From Arthrobacter sp. ISL-95 (GTDB lineage: Bacteria > Actinomycetota > Actinomycetes > Actinomycetales > Micrococcaceae), in the NCBI RefSeq assembly GCF_018613695.1, contig NZ_JAGGPR010000002.1:124001-188000 (forward strand): 64,000 nt of DNA, written 5' to 3'. The translations under genes and the position numbers were made by a program. Positions 1 to 8,617 of this stretch are shown here, piece by piece (position 1 is the first letter of the stretch; each line of letters opens with the position of its first letter). The notes below the pieces were generated by a model that saw only the letters and a list, made by a program, of their open reading frames with translations, did no database searches and was not told the DNA's origin.

Positions 1-2
1 TC

Positions 3-518
3 CTTTCCAGACGGGTTGATGTCCGCAGCGGAGTGTCGGTGGTGTGGGGCCAGATCTCGGCCGGCTCAGCACCAAACGCCATCCCGGGCTCCGGCTACAT
101 GGCCGGCACCATGCGTTGCCTGGATCGCGATGCCTGGCACAGCGCGGGGGAGTTGCTGGACGACGTCGTGCGGCAGGTCGCCGCGCCCTACGGCGTGGAC
201 GTCCACCTTGAGCACACCCGCGGCGTGCCGCCCGTAGTGAACTCCGAGCATGAGACGGCCCTCATCGAGGCCTCCGCACGCGCGGAACTGGGTGAGAATG
301 CAGTGGTCCTCACGCCGCAGTCCATGGGTGGCGAGGACTTCGCCTGGTTCCTTGCCGACCTTCCCGGAGCCATGATGCGCCTGGGCACGCACACCCCCGG
401 GGGCGAAGAGTACGATCTCCACCGCGGTGACTTCATCGTTGACGAGCGTGCCCTTGGCTACGCCATCCGCGTCCTGACCGCAGCTGCCCTGCGCACCATC
501 CGCGACCTCCAGCAGTAA
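3..518 (+). CDS. M20 family metallo-amidohydrolase, C-terminal part (5' end outside window)
   Basis: The reading frame is open from the window edge, so this is the last 171 residues or so of a longer protein. The tail carries SMGGEDFAWFL and, further on, YDLHRGDFIVDE. These match the M20D (hippurate / IAA-amino acid hydrolase-like) family, in which a GGEDFA segment lines the dinuclear metal site and a late histidine is a metal ligand. The family cleaves N-acyl amino acids or similar amides in the cytosol. The substrate cannot be told from this fragment, and the N-terminal metal ligands are off the edge. A 70-bp palindrome begins at the stop codon and probably ends the transcript. Confidence 0.85.
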   Translation, partial: LSRRVDVRSGVSVVWGQISAGSAPNAIPGSGYMAGTMRCLDRDAWHSAGELLDDVVRQVAAPYGVDVHLEHTRGVPPVVNSEHETALIEASARAELGENAVVLTPQSMGGEDFAWFLADLPGAMMRLGTHTPGGEEYDLHRGDFIVDERALGYAIRVLTAAALRTIRDLQQ

Positions 519-587
519 ACCCAACTGAGTCGCAGTTAAGCGCGTTTTGAGCTCTCAGAACGCGCTTAGATGCGACTCAGTTGGGTT
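518..587. repeat. 70-bp imperfect palindrome, repeat family copy 1 (possible terminator)
   Basis: Arms at 518-551 and 554-587 are complementary at 31 of 34 positions, with almost no loop. The outer arm begins ACCCAACTGAGTCGCAGTT; the same motif with small changes recurs in the palindrome at 35806-35873. It starts on the stop codon of the amidohydrolase and ends 20 bases before the OhrR operator. A short T-rich stretch (TTCTTT) follows, so it may terminate transcription, but the shared sequence suggests a dispersed repeat rather than a one-off hairpin. Confidence 0.75.
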
Positions 588-606
588 CTTTGGGCGCAGG
601 TCAGTT

Positions 607-627
607 GTGCGCAATTGAATTGTGCAC
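607..627. promoter_or_regulatory. Putative OhrR operator
   Basis: Arms GTGCGCAATT and AATTGTGCAC flank a single central G and match at 9 of 10 positions. The CAATT/AATTG core resembles the TACAATT-AATTGTA operators known for OhrR. It lies 13 bases upstream of the regulator start, where binding would block transcription of ohrR and the downstream ohr-reductase genes until peroxide oxidises the sensor cysteine. The role is inferred from position and motif. Confidence 0.7.
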
Positions 628-640
628 TATCGTTTTAGTC

Positions 641-1075
641 ATGAGTGATGCACCCCGCCTCCGCCACCAGGTCTGCTTTGCGCTGTACTCGGCGTCCAAA
701 GCTGCGACGGCGGTCTACCGCCCCGTGTTGGAGGACTTCGGCCTGACGTACCCGCAGTACCTGGTGATGCTGGTGCTCTGGGAGCAGGAACCGCGCAGTG
801 TTCGTGAACTCGGTGCGGAGCTGGGCTTGGACTCCGGAACGTTGTCACCCCTGCTCAAGCGCTTGGAGGCCATGGGATTGGTGGAGCGCCACCGCTCGGC
901 CGAGGATGAGCGGCGTGTGGATGTTGTCCTGACCGACGCCGGCACCGCCTTGAGTGACCGCGCCCAGGCTGTACCCCAGCGCCTCGCTGACGCCGCCGGC
1001 CTCTCGCCCGCGGAAATCGGGCAGCTGCACGCCACACTGGGCAAGCTCACGTCAGCCCTCAACAGCTCACTCTGA
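641..1075 (+). CDS. ohrR: MarR-family organic hydroperoxide sensor OhrR
   Basis: The 144-residue protein has the size and layout of one-cysteine OhrR repressors. Cys12 sits in HQVCFALYSASK, the place of the reactive Cys15 of Bacillus OhrR (NQLCFLLYASSR), and the conserved YPQYLVMLVLWE stretch follows. The winged-helix recognition part is GLDSGTLSPLLKRLE and the wing is RSAEDERRVDVVLT. I start at ATG 641 because the family begins just before the sensor cysteine; an upstream in-frame extension to 581 would run through the operator. Oxidation of the cysteine should release DNA and switch on ohr. The palindrome at 607-627 is the likely operator. Confidence 0.93.
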   Translation: MSDAPRLRHQVCFALYSASKAATAVYRPVLEDFGLTYPQYLVMLVLWEQEPRSVRELGAELGLDSGTLSPLLKRLEAMGLVERHRSAEDERRVDVVLTDAGTALSDRAQAVPQRLADAAGLSPAEIGQLHATLGKLTSALNSSL

Positions 1076-1129
1076 ACAGACCTCCCGGAAAATCCCGGGA
1101 TATCCCTTCCCGAAGAGAACGGAAACACC

Positions 1130-1561
1130 ATGAAGACTCTTTACACTGCCGAGGCATTGGCGTCGGGCGAAGGCCGCGACGGCAACGCCCGCACCAACGA
1201 CGGCAAACTGGATGTCGCCCTCGCAAGCCCGGTGGAACTGGGAGGCAACGGCGAAGGAACCAACCCTGAGCAGCTGTTCGCTGCCGGTTACGCCGCGTGC
1301 TTCCACTCTGCTTTGCGCTTGGTGGGCCGCAAGGAACGCGTCGACCTCAGCGATTCAGCAGTTGCCGCCAAAATCCACTTCGGTGCACTGACGGACAGTG
1401 AAGGCTACGGCTTGGCCGCCGAACTCGAGATCGCCCTGCCCGCGCTGGGCCGCACCACCGCTGAAGAACTGATGGCTAAAGCGCACCAAATTTGCCCGTA
1501 CTCCAACGCAACCCGCGGCAACATGGCCGTTGACCTCAAGCTCGTGGAGTTCGCAGCATGA
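1130..1561 (+). CDS. ohr: Organic hydroperoxide resistance protein Ohr
   Basis: This is a 143-residue thiol peroxidase of the Ohr/OsmC fold that reduces organic (fatty acid) hydroperoxides in the cytosol, usually with lipoyl-protein electrons. Both catalytic cysteines are present: one in YAACFHSAL and one in ICPYSNATRGN, the latter a family signature. Length equals the family norm (about 140). It lies 54 bases after ohrR, and its stop overlaps the start of the next gene (ATGA), so ohr and the reductase should be cotranslated. Control by OhrR is expected from the upstream operator. Confidence 0.96.
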   Translation: MKTLYTAEALASGEGRDGNARTNDGKLDVALASPVELGGNGEGTNPEQLFAAGYAACFHSALRLVGRKERVDLSDSAVAAKIHFGALTDSEGYGLAAELEIALPALGRTTAEELMAKAHQICPYSNATRGNMAVDLKLVEFAA

Positions 1562-2571
1562 GCGCCGTTGCAATCGAAACCCGCGAAATCCAGCTCGCCT
1601 CCCGCCCGGTTGGCCGTCCGGCTCCGGAGAACTTCCGGCTGGCAGCAGCGCAGCTCCCTGAGCTTGCCGAGGGCCAGCTCCTGGTGAAGAACCAGTTCAT
1701 GTCCGTGGACCCTTACATGCGCGGCCGCATGAACGACGTCAAGTCCTACTCGGCCCCGTTCCGCCTGGATACAGCGCTCGACGGCGGTGCGGTAGGTGAG
1801 GTGATCGCGTCCCGTTCGGACGCGCACAAGGTGGGTGACGTCGTCGTGCATCAACTCGGCTGGCGTGAGCATGCAGTGGTGGACGCCGCAGCAACAACAC
1901 CGGTCCCGTCGGGACTGGCTCCTACCTCCGCTTTCCTTGGCGCTCTGGGCATGACAGGCCTGACCGCTTACGCCGGATTGCTGAAGGTCGCTGAGTTCAA
2001 GGAAGGCGATGTGGTGTTCGTCTCCGGCGCGGCAGGTGCGGTCGGCTCCATGGTGGGCCAGATCGCCAAGGTCATGGGCGCTTCAAAGGTCATCGGCAGC
2101 GCAGGATCGCCGGAGAAAGTTGCCCGGCTGCTGGAGCTTGGCTTTGATACTGCCTTCAATTACAACGATGCCCCTGTGCTGGAGCAGCTGAGGGAAGCGG
2201 CCGGGGAGCGTGGCATCGACGTGTACTTTGACAACGTTGGTGGCGAGCATCTCGAAGCAGCCCTGGCCACTCTCACGGTTGGCGGGCGCGTAGCCATGTG
2301 CGGAGCCATTGCGCAGTACAACTCCACGGAGCCCCCGGTGGCGCCCCGGAACCTGGCCGTGGCAATCGGCAAGCAGCTGACCCTGCGCGGATTCCTGGTG
2401 GGCGGACAGCGACAGCACGCCGCTGAATTCGCGCAGAAGATGGCGGGCTGGTTGGCCGATGGCTCCGTCAGCTACGACGAAACAATCGTCGACGGCCTGG
2501 AGAATGCGCCGCAGGCGTTCATCGATCTCCTGGATGGTGCGAACACGGGAAAGATGCTGGTTCGCCTCTAA
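1558..2571 (+). CDS. NADP-dependent zinc-free MDR oxidoreductase (alkenal/quinone reductase type)
   Basis: The 337-residue protein belongs to the leukotriene-B4-dehydrogenase / CurA-like branch of the medium-chain reductases. It has the family N-terminus with MSVDPYMRGRM, the nucleotide-binding motif SGAAGAVGSMVGQIAK, and VYFDNVGGEHLEAAL. There is no structural zinc cysteine cluster. Family members reduce the C=C bond of 2-alkenals or related enones using NADPH. The 4-bp overlap with ohr ties it to peroxide defence; removal of unsaturated aldehydes formed from lipid peroxides is a reasonable inference. The true substrate is unknown. Confidence 0.88.
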   Translation: MSAVAIETREIQLASRPVGRPAPENFRLAAAQLPELAEGQLLVKNQFMSVDPYMRGRMNDVKSYSAPFRLDTALDGGAVGEVIASRSDAHKVGDVVVHQLGWREHAVVDAAATTPVPSGLAPTSAFLGALGMTGLTAYAGLLKVAEFKEGDVVFVSGAAGAVGSMVGQIAKVMGASKVIGSAGSPEKVARLLELGFDTAFNYNDAPVLEQLREAAGERGIDVYFDNVGGEHLEAALATLTVGGRVAMCGAIAQYNSTEPPVAPRNLAVAIGKQLTLRGFLVGGQRQHAAEFAQKMAGWLADGSVSYDETIVDGLENAPQAFIDLLDGANTGKMLVRL

Positions 2572-2624
2572 TCCACAGGTGAATCGCGTATGACTTGCAC
2601 ACCCGGCTACTGCTTGGTAACAAA

Positions 2625-2642
2625 AGGTCAACAATCTGACCT
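2625..2642. promoter_or_regulatory. Inverted repeat upstream of the BMP lipoprotein, possible operator
   Basis: AGGTCA and TGACCT form a perfect 6-bp inverted repeat around a 6-base spacer. It lies in the 245-base non-coding stretch between the reductase and the nucleoside-uptake operon. Its position suggests an operator for a nucleoside-responsive repressor, but no regulator gene is adjacent and the match is short. Confidence 0.35.
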
Positions 2643-2816
2643 GGAGTGATCATTTGTGGTAGCTGGGTGTGTTTCAGGCCACTAGTGTGGGTTTCATCAA
2701 TGCGCTTCGGCGCAGCTGCGAGCATCAGTGAAAACAGAATTTCTGCCTCAGGTATAGGAAACGGACACTCATTGACCATCCGTCGTAGCGCCAATCACTT
2801 TCTTCCTGGAGGAAAA

Positions 2817-3923
2817 TTGAAGAAACCACTGCGTGCCACCCTGAAGCGCGGTTCAATGGCCGGGGTTGCCACTCTCGGCGCAGCAGCGCTCCTGCTGACC
2901 AGTTGTGGCCAGGCTCCTGACGCTGGCTCCGGCACCGCTACCAAGAGCGATTTTGTTGGATGCATCGTGTCCGACTCCGGCGGATTCGATGACCAGTCCT
3001 TCAACCAGTCCTCGTTCGAGGGCCTCAAGAAGGCCGAGACTGATCTGGGCATCACGGTGAAGTCGGCCGAATCAAAGGCCAACAGTGACTTCGAAACGAA
3101 CCTTAACGGCATGGTCTCCGCCGGCTGCAACCTCACCGTCACGGTTGGCTTCCTCCTCGGCGACGCCACCAAAGCTGCTGCGGCAGCGAACGCGGACAAG
3201 CACTTCGCGATTATCGACTACTCGTACGAAACCCCCATCACCAACGTGAAGCCGATCGTGTATGACACGGCCCAGGCAGCTTACTTGGCGGGTTACGCGG
3301 CTGCGGCTACCTCCAAGACCGGCAAGGTGGGTACCTTCGGCGGCATCAAGATCCCCACGGTCACCATCTTCATGGATGGCTTCTACGACGGTGTCCAGGC
3401 CTACAACAAGGCCAAGAACAAGACCGTCCAAGTTGTCGGCTGGGACAAGAACACCCAAGACGGTTCGTTCACGGGTGACTTCGAGAAGCAGGACACCGGC
3501 AAGCAGGTCACCATCAACCTCCTGGACCAGGGCGCTGACATCATCATGCCCGTGGCCGGACCGGTTGGTAAGGGTGCAGGCGCTGCGCTGAAGGAAGCCA
3601 AGGCTGCAGGCAAGGACGTCAAGCTGATCTGGGTTGACTCCGATGGCTACCTCACCGCTCCTGAGTACAAGGACCTGATGCTGACCTCCGTGGTCAAGCA
3701 GATGGGCGAAGCCGTTGAAGCAGTTGTGAAAGACGACACCGAAGGCAAGTTCAACAACCAAGCCTACGTTGGCACGTTGGAGAACGATGGCGTAGCCATC
3801 GCTCCGTTCCACGACCTTGACTCGGCTGTGACCGCTGAAACCAAGTCCGAGCTCGATGCCCTGAAGGCTGACATCGTCTCAGGCAAGCTGGTTGTCGAAT
3901 CGGCCGCGAGCCCCAAGAAGTAA
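2817..3923 (+). CDS. BMP-family lipoprotein, nucleoside ABC transporter binding protein
   Basis: A 368-residue extracytoplasmic solute-binding lipoprotein. I use TTG 2817 because GGAGG at 2808-2812 precedes it and because it gives a normal signal peptide (KKPLRATLKRGSMAG, hydrophobic core, lipobox LLLTSC). Open sequence extends further upstream without support. The mature part has the BMP (PnrA/BmpA) motif GGFDDQSFNQSSFEG near its start and VDSDGY late. Family members bind purine and pyrimidine nucleosides. It heads a run with an ATPase, two permeases, cytidine deaminase and thymidine phosphorylase, which supports nucleoside uptake. A strong hairpin after the gene probably makes the binding protein more abundant than the membrane parts. 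Confidence 0.92.
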   Translation: MKKPLRATLKRGSMAGVATLGAAALLLTSCGQAPDAGSGTATKSDFVGCIVSDSGGFDDQSFNQSSFEGLKKAETDLGITVKSAESKANSDFETNLNGMVSAGCNLTVTVGFLLGDATKAAAAANADKHFAIIDYSYETPITNVKPIVYDTAQAAYLAGYAAAATSKTGKVGTFGGIKIPTVTIFMDGFYDGVQAYNKAKNKTVQVVGWDKNTQDGSFTGDFEKQDTGKQVTINLLDQGADIIMPVAGPVGKGAGAALKEAKAAGKDVKLIWVDSDGYLTAPEYKDLMLTSVVKQMGEAVEAVVKDDTEGKFNNQAYVGTLENDGVAIAPFHDLDSAVTAETKSELDALKADIVSGKLVVESAASPKK

Positions 3924-3935
3924 ACCAATTCCTGG

Positions 3936-3978
3936 ACGCGCCGCCAGTACCGAGCCCCGGTACTGGCGGCGCGTTTTT
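3936..3978 (+). terminator. Strong Rho-independent terminator/attenuator
   Basis: A perfect 17-bp GC-rich stem (3936-3952 with 3958-3974), a 5-base loop and five T residues. It separates the binding protein gene from the ATPase gene. Partial read-through would give excess binding protein over transporter, a common arrangement in ABC operons. Confidence 0.9.
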
Positions 3979-4049
3979 GCCCTGACTACGCTGGGCCTCA
4001 AAGCCAGAGGCTTTGGAGCAGTACAGCCGTCCCTCGGACTCACAGAACG

Positions 4050-5576
4050 GTGGGAGTTGTGAAACTCGAATTGAAGGGGATCTCGAAAGCCTTCGGGACC
4101 TTCTACGCCAACCAAGACATCGACCTCGTGGTCGAATCCGGCCAGATCCATTGCCTCCTGGGTGAAAATGGTGCCGGTAAATCAACCCTCATGAACGTGC
4201 TGTACGGGCTGTACGAGCCCACAGCCGGCCAGATCCTGGTGGATGACCAGCCGGTTAATTTCCGTGGACCCGGTGATGCCATGGCCGCAGGTATCGGCAT
4301 GGTGCACCAGCACTTTATGCTGGTTCCCGTTTTTACAGTGGCGGAAAACGTGGCGCTCGGCGCGGAACCAACCACGTTCGGCGGTGTGCTGAGCATGGAC
4401 GAAACCCGGAAGAAAATCCGGGAAATTTCCGATCACTACGGATTCGACGTCGATCCCGACGCCTTGGTGGAGGACCTCCCCGTGGGCGTCCAGCAGCGCG
4501 TGGAAATCATCAAGGCGCTGGTCCGCGAAGCCAAAGTGCTCATCCTGGATGAGCCCACGGCGGTGCTGACGCCGCAGGAAACCGATGAACTCCTGGACAT
4601 CATGCGGCAGCTCAAGGCCGGCGGTACCTCCATCGTCTTCATCTCGCACAAGCTGCGTGAAGTCAAAGCTGTCTCCGACGTCATCACGGTCATACGCCGC
4701 GGCAAAGTGGTGGGGGATGCTCCACCCACCGCATCAGCCACTGAGCTGGCCTCCATGATGGTGGGCCGCCCTGTCAGCCTGAGCTTGAACAAGGCTCCCG
4801 CCCAGCGGAAGGAAACCACGTTCGTGGTGGAGAACCTGACTGTGCGTGCAGCCAATGGCACCAACGTGGTGGACGGAATCAGCTTCGACATCGCCCAAGG
4901 CGAGATCCTCGCCGTCGCCGGTGTCCAAGGCAACGGCCAAACGGAACTGACCGAAGCCATCCTGGGAATTCAGGACCACGTCACTGGTTCGGTGACGTTG
5001 GACGGCAAGCAACTGCTGGGACTGCCGGTGAAGGAGGTCCTGCGGTCCGGTGTCGGCTTTGTTCCGGAGGACCGAACCGTGGACGGGCTGGTTGGTCCGT
5101 TCTCGGTGGCCGAAAACCTTGTGTTGGACCTGTATGACCAGGCGCCGTTTGCCAGCGGTATCAGCATGAAGCCGGCCAAGGTTACCGAGCACGCCAAGGC
5201 CAAGATCGAAGAATTTGATATCCGTACGCCGTCCGCAGGTGCGGCCGCAGGAACGCTGTCCGGTGGCAACCAGCAGAAAGTGGTCATGGCGAGGGAGCTG
5301 TCCCGGCCGCTGCGATTGTTCATCGCCAGCCAGCCCACCCGTGGCGTGGATGTTGGTTCCATCGAGTTCCTCCACAAGCGCATCGTTGCCGAGCGTGACG
5401 TTGGAACGCCTGTCATGATCGTTTCCACAGAGCTAGATGAGGTCATCGAGCTCGCAGACCGTATCGCCGTGCTGTACAAGGGCAAGCTCGTGGGTATTGT
5501 CCCTGCCGGAACACCCCGCGACACTCTTGGCTTGATGATGGCCGGCGTCGGCCCTGAAGGAGGCTCCGATGACTGA
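4050..5576 (+). CDS. Nucleoside ABC transporter ATPase (two NBDs, NupA/YufO type)
   Basis: A 508-residue protein with two fused ATPase domains. NBD1 has Walker A GENGAGKST (about residues 38-46), Q-loop MVHQHFMLVP, signature LPVGVQQRVEI and Walker B LILDEPTAVLTP. NBD2 has a weak Walker A (GVQGNGQTEL), signature LSGGNQQKVVMAREL, and FIASQPTRGVD where glutamine replaces the catalytic glutamate, as is usual in sugar/nucleoside ATPases of this type. So one composite site probably hydrolyses ATP well. GTG 4050 and GTG 4059 are both possible starts; the conserved part begins at KLELKGISKAFG right after 4059. It drives the permeases encoded next. Confidence 0.93.
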   Translation: MGVVKLELKGISKAFGTFYANQDIDLVVESGQIHCLLGENGAGKSTLMNVLYGLYEPTAGQILVDDQPVNFRGPGDAMAAGIGMVHQHFMLVPVFTVAENVALGAEPTTFGGVLSMDETRKKIREISDHYGFDVDPDALVEDLPVGVQQRVEIIKALVREAKVLILDEPTAVLTPQETDELLDIMRQLKAGGTSIVFISHKLREVKAVSDVITVIRRGKVVGDAPPTASATELASMMVGRPVSLSLNKAPAQRKETTFVVENLTVRAANGTNVVDGISFDIAQGEILAVAGVQGNGQTELTEAILGIQDHVTGSVTLDGKQLLGLPVKEVLRSGVGFVPEDRTVDGLVGPFSVAENLVLDLYDQAPFASGISMKPAKVTEHAKAKIEEFDIRTPSAGAAAGTLSGGNQQKVVMARELSRPLRLFIASQPTRGVDVGSIEFLHKRIVAERDVGTPVMIVSTELDEVIELADRIAVLYKGKLVGIVPAGTPRDTLGLMMAGVGPEGGSDD

Positions 5577-6924
5577 TAAAAATCAGTCCAACGACGAGCA
5601 AACACCGGCCCTCTCCACCGAGGACCAGTCCACAGCGGATCTCCGTGCGGCAGATGTCTCACTCGATACCGCAGGCGGCATGCTTGAGCCCTCCATCGTG
5701 CCGGTGTCTTCCCAAAGCGGAGCCTCAGGACCGCAGCAGAACAGTCTCATGCGCCGAATCGTCATGGGCAACGGCTTTGTCTCCGTTCTTGCGGTCATTG
5801 TGGCGCTGTTCCTCGGCGGCCTGTTGATCGCCAGCACGGATGCGCAGGTTGCCAAAACCGCAGGCTATCTCTTTGCGCGGCCTACGGACTTCCTGAGCGC
5901 GTTGTGGTCAGCAATGACCGAGAGCTACGTTGCCCTCTTCCAGGGATCTGTGTTCAGTGCACGCGAAGGTTTCAAGCCTTTGCTCGAGACTATGACCGTG
6001 GCAACTCCGCTGATCTGTGCCGGCCTGGGTGTTGCCTTGGCCTTTCGCGCCGGCCTGTTCAACATTGGTGCCCAGGGGCAGATCATCATCAGCGCCACGC
6101 TGGCGGCCTACGTCGGGTTCGCCTGGCACCTCCCGTTTGGTCTGCACCTGTTGGTGGTTATCATCATGGGCGTCTTGGGCGGTGCTCTCTGGGGTGCCAT
6201 TGTGGGCATCCTCAAAGCACGGACGGGCGCTCACGAGGTCATCGTGACCATCATGCTGAACTATGTGGCCTTGTTCCTGCTGGACTTCCTGCTGAACACT
6301 GCTGCGTTCCGGCGCCCGGGGGACAACAGCCCCATTTCGCCACGGATCGACGAATCGGCAACCTACCCCATCCTCATCCCGGGATCCCGGCTCCACGTCG
6401 GCTTCCTGGTGGCCATAGCGTTGACCTTCGGCGTGTGGTGGCTGCTGAACCGGTCCACCATCGGCTTCGAGTTCCGTGCCGTCGGCGCCAACCCCGTCGC
6501 GGCACGGACCGCCGGGGTCAAGGTGTCACGTGCCACCATCCTGGTGATGGCCATGGCCGGCGCCCTGGCAGCATTTGGTGGTGTTGCCCAAGTGTCCGGT
6601 ACCGAGAAGGTCCTGACGGGCGGCGTCGCTGCCCAGATCGGCTTCGATGCCATCACTGTGGCCCTGCTGGGACGCAGTAAACCGTGGGGGACGTTCTTTG
6701 CCGGCCTGCTGTTCGGAGCTTTCCGTGCAGGTGCAGTGCAGATGCAGATCCAGACGGGAACGCCCATCGACATCGTGCTGGTGGTGCAGTCCCTGATCGT
6801 CCTCTTCATTGCAGCGCCGCCACTGATCAGGTCGATTTTCCGGCTTGAGCCCAAGAAAAAGAACAAAACACCAAAAGCGGCTCCCAAGGCTGCCCTGGTC
6901 AACGCCTCCGGAGGTGCCAAATGA
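5569..6924 (+). CDS. Nucleoside ABC transporter permease 1 (NupP/YufP type)
   Basis: A 451-residue inner-membrane permease of the BPD_transp_2 family. About 60 residues of hydrophilic N-terminus, rich in S, T and D, precede the first membrane span (VLAVIVALFLGGLLIAS). The core shows GLFNIGAQGQIIISATLAAY and EVIVTIMLNY, both typical of this permease group, then more spans and a basic tail (KKKNKTPKAAPKAA). The start ATG overlaps the ATPase stop by 8 bases and has GAAGGAGG upstream, so translation is coupled. It forms the channel with the following permease. Confidence 0.92.
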   Translation: MTDKNQSNDEQTPALSTEDQSTADLRAADVSLDTAGGMLEPSIVPVSSQSGASGPQQNSLMRRIVMGNGFVSVLAVIVALFLGGLLIASTDAQVAKTAGYLFARPTDFLSALWSAMTESYVALFQGSVFSAREGFKPLLETMTVATPLICAGLGVALAFRAGLFNIGAQGQIIISATLAAYVGFAWHLPFGLHLLVVIIMGVLGGALWGAIVGILKARTGAHEVIVTIMLNYVALFLLDFLLNTAAFRRPGDNSPISPRIDESATYPILIPGSRLHVGFLVAIALTFGVWWLLNRSTIGFEFRAVGANPVAARTAGVKVSRATILVMAMAGALAAFGGVAQVSGTEKVLTGGVAAQIGFDAITVALLGRSKPWGTFFAGLLFGAFRAGAVQMQIQTGTPIDIVLVVQSLIVLFIAAPPLIRSIFRLEPKKKNKTPKAAPKAALVNASGGAK

Positions 6925-8210
6925 GCGCGACAACCACCGCTCCGAAGTCGGGTTCAACGGCTCTACCGGCGTTCCGGCCTTCCATGAAAGTCCCACTCTC
7001 CCTCGGAATCCTTGCACTCCTGGCCTTGGTCTTCTTCGGCTTCCTGGGCCCGGACCAGACCGCCGAGATGAAGATCAGCGATGCCGGCGACGCCGTGGCC
7101 GTCCCTGCACTCATGATTCCGGGGCAGGTGGGCGGGGTGGTCTTCGGCATTGTGCTCCTGGCCATGGCCGCCTACTCCATTTACCTCTGGACACAGGGAG
7201 AGCGGTCACCCAAGTGGCTGCCTATCGCCTTCGCCGTGGTTTTCGTGTTCGCCTTGCTTGTTTGGATCGTCGCAGGTGCCCGCCAGCCGTCCATCTCGCT
7301 GGCCGGCCTGGTTGCCGGCTCAGTGACACTGGCAGTGCCGTTGGTCTTCGGCTCTCTCTCCGGCGTGCTCTGTGAGCGTGTGGGCGTGGTGAACATCGCC
7401 ATTGAAGGCCAGCTTCTGGGCGGAGCCTTCACCGCCGCGCTGGTAGCCACCATGACGGGCAGCCCCTACATCGGCCTGATCGCGGCAGCTGCTGCCGGTG
7501 CTGCCGTGTCCATGGTCCTGGCGGTCTTCAGCATCAAGTACCTGGTCAATCAGATCATTGTGGGCGTTGTCCTGAACGTGCTGGTCTCCGGTCTGACAGG
7601 CTTCCTCTACGGCACGCTGATGGTTCCCAACAAAGAGCAGTTCAACACCCCGGGCCGACTGGACATCCTGCCGATCCCGCTGCTCTCGGACATCCCCATC
7701 ATCGGGCCCATCCTGTTTGAGCAGTCCATTGCCGGCTATCTCATGTACATTGCGGTGGCCGTGGTGTGGTTCGGCCTGTTCAAGACCCGCTGGGGCCTGC
7801 GTGTCCGAGCCGTCGGTGAGCACCCGCAAGCTGCTGACACCCTGGGTATCAACGTCAACGCCACCCGGTTCTGGAACGTCACCCTGGGCGGTGCCATTGC
7901 TGGCATCGGAGGCGCGGTGTTCACCCTGGTGACTATCGACTCTTTCACCAAGGACATCTCCGGCGGCCGTGGCTTCATCGCCCTGGCAGCCTTGATTTTT
8001 GGCCGGTGGAACCCGATTGGAGCGTTCCTCGCATCGCTCCTGTTTGGCTTCGCGTACAACCTGCAGTCCATCCTGGGCATCATAGGTACCCCGGTGCCCA
8101 GCCAGTTCATGGCCATGCTGCCGTATCTGGTGACCATCTTCGCCGTCGCCGGCCTGGTGGGTAAGTCGCGGGGACCGGCCGCCAGCGGCATACCGTACGT
8201 GAAGGGTTGA
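6921..8210 (+). CDS. Nucleoside ABC transporter permease 2 (NupQ/YufQ type)
   Basis: The 429-residue second permease of the nucleoside transporter overlaps the first by ATGA. Landmarks are VGVVNIAIEGQLLGGAFTAA (cognate of the NIGAQGQ segment in the partner) and NQIIVGVVLNVLVSG. There are about ten hydrophobic spans. An N-terminal section of about 140 residues with extra spans precedes the conserved core, longer than in minimal family members. The partner gene, the ATPase and two salvage enzymes are in the same run, so uptake of nucleosides is strongly suggested. Confidence 0.92.
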   Translation: MSATTTAPKSGSTALPAFRPSMKVPLSLGILALLALVFFGFLGPDQTAEMKISDAGDAVAVPALMIPGQVGGVVFGIVLLAMAAYSIYLWTQGERSPKWLPIAFAVVFVFALLVWIVAGARQPSISLAGLVAGSVTLAVPLVFGSLSGVLCERVGVVNIAIEGQLLGGAFTAALVATMTGSPYIGLIAAAAAGAAVSMVLAVFSIKYLVNQIIVGVVLNVLVSGLTGFLYGTLMVPNKEQFNTPGRLDILPIPLLSDIPIIGPILFEQSIAGYLMYIAVAVVWFGLFKTRWGLRVRAVGEHPQAADTLGINVNATRFWNVTLGGAIAGIGGAVFTLVTIDSFTKDISGGRGFIALAALIFGRWNPIGAFLASLLFGFAYNLQSILGIIGTPVPSQFMAMLPYLVTIFAVAGLVGKSRGPAASGIPYVKG

Positions 8211-8212
8211 CG

Positions 8213-8617
8213 ATGCGGGCTAATGACATCGATTGGCAGGCGCTGGAAGAGGCAGCGAAGCAGGCCATGCTCAATGCCTACGCGCCGTATTCGAAATTCC
8301 CGGTGGGGGCTGCAGCCCTCACCGAGGACGGCCGGATTGTGAGCGGCTGCAACGTAGAGAACGCCAGTTACGGACTGACCCTCTGCGCCGAATGCGCACT
8401 TGTTGGCCAGCTTCACATGACCGGCGGGGGCAGGATCACCGCGTTCTATTGCGTGGACGGCCAGGGCAACATCCTCATGCCGTGCGGGCGCTGCCGCCAA
8501 TTGCTCTATGAATTCAGGGCACCCGGAATGCAGCTCATGACTACGCAGGGAATCAAATCCATGGACCAGGTACTGCCTGACGCCTTTGGTCCTGAACACC
8601 TGGAGGAAAGCACGTGA
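8213..8617 (+). CDS. cdd: Cytidine deaminase
   Basis: A 134-residue zinc enzyme that converts cytidine or deoxycytidine to uridine or deoxyuridine in the cytosol. The zinc-binding and catalytic segments are visible: CNVENASYG followed by CAECALV (the C-A-E motif) and PCGRCRQLL. Length fits the small homotetrameric type. I start at ATG 8213 because GAAGGG lies 6 bases upstream; a TTG two codons earlier is less likely. The gene begins 2 bases after the permease stop and its own stop overlaps deoA, so it belongs to the salvage operon. Confidence 0.95.
   Translation: MRANDIDWQALEEAAKQAMLNAYAPYSKFPVGAAALTEDGRIVSGCNVENASYGLTLCAECALVGQLHMTGGGRITAFYCVDGQGNILMPCGRCRQLLYEFRAPGMQLMTTQGIKSMDQVLPDAFGPEHLEEST

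Noticed and set aside
2646..2816. Upstream extension of the BMP lipoprotein
   Set aside because: It would bury the signal peptide and lipobox behind 57 residues; the ribosome site supports TTG 2817.
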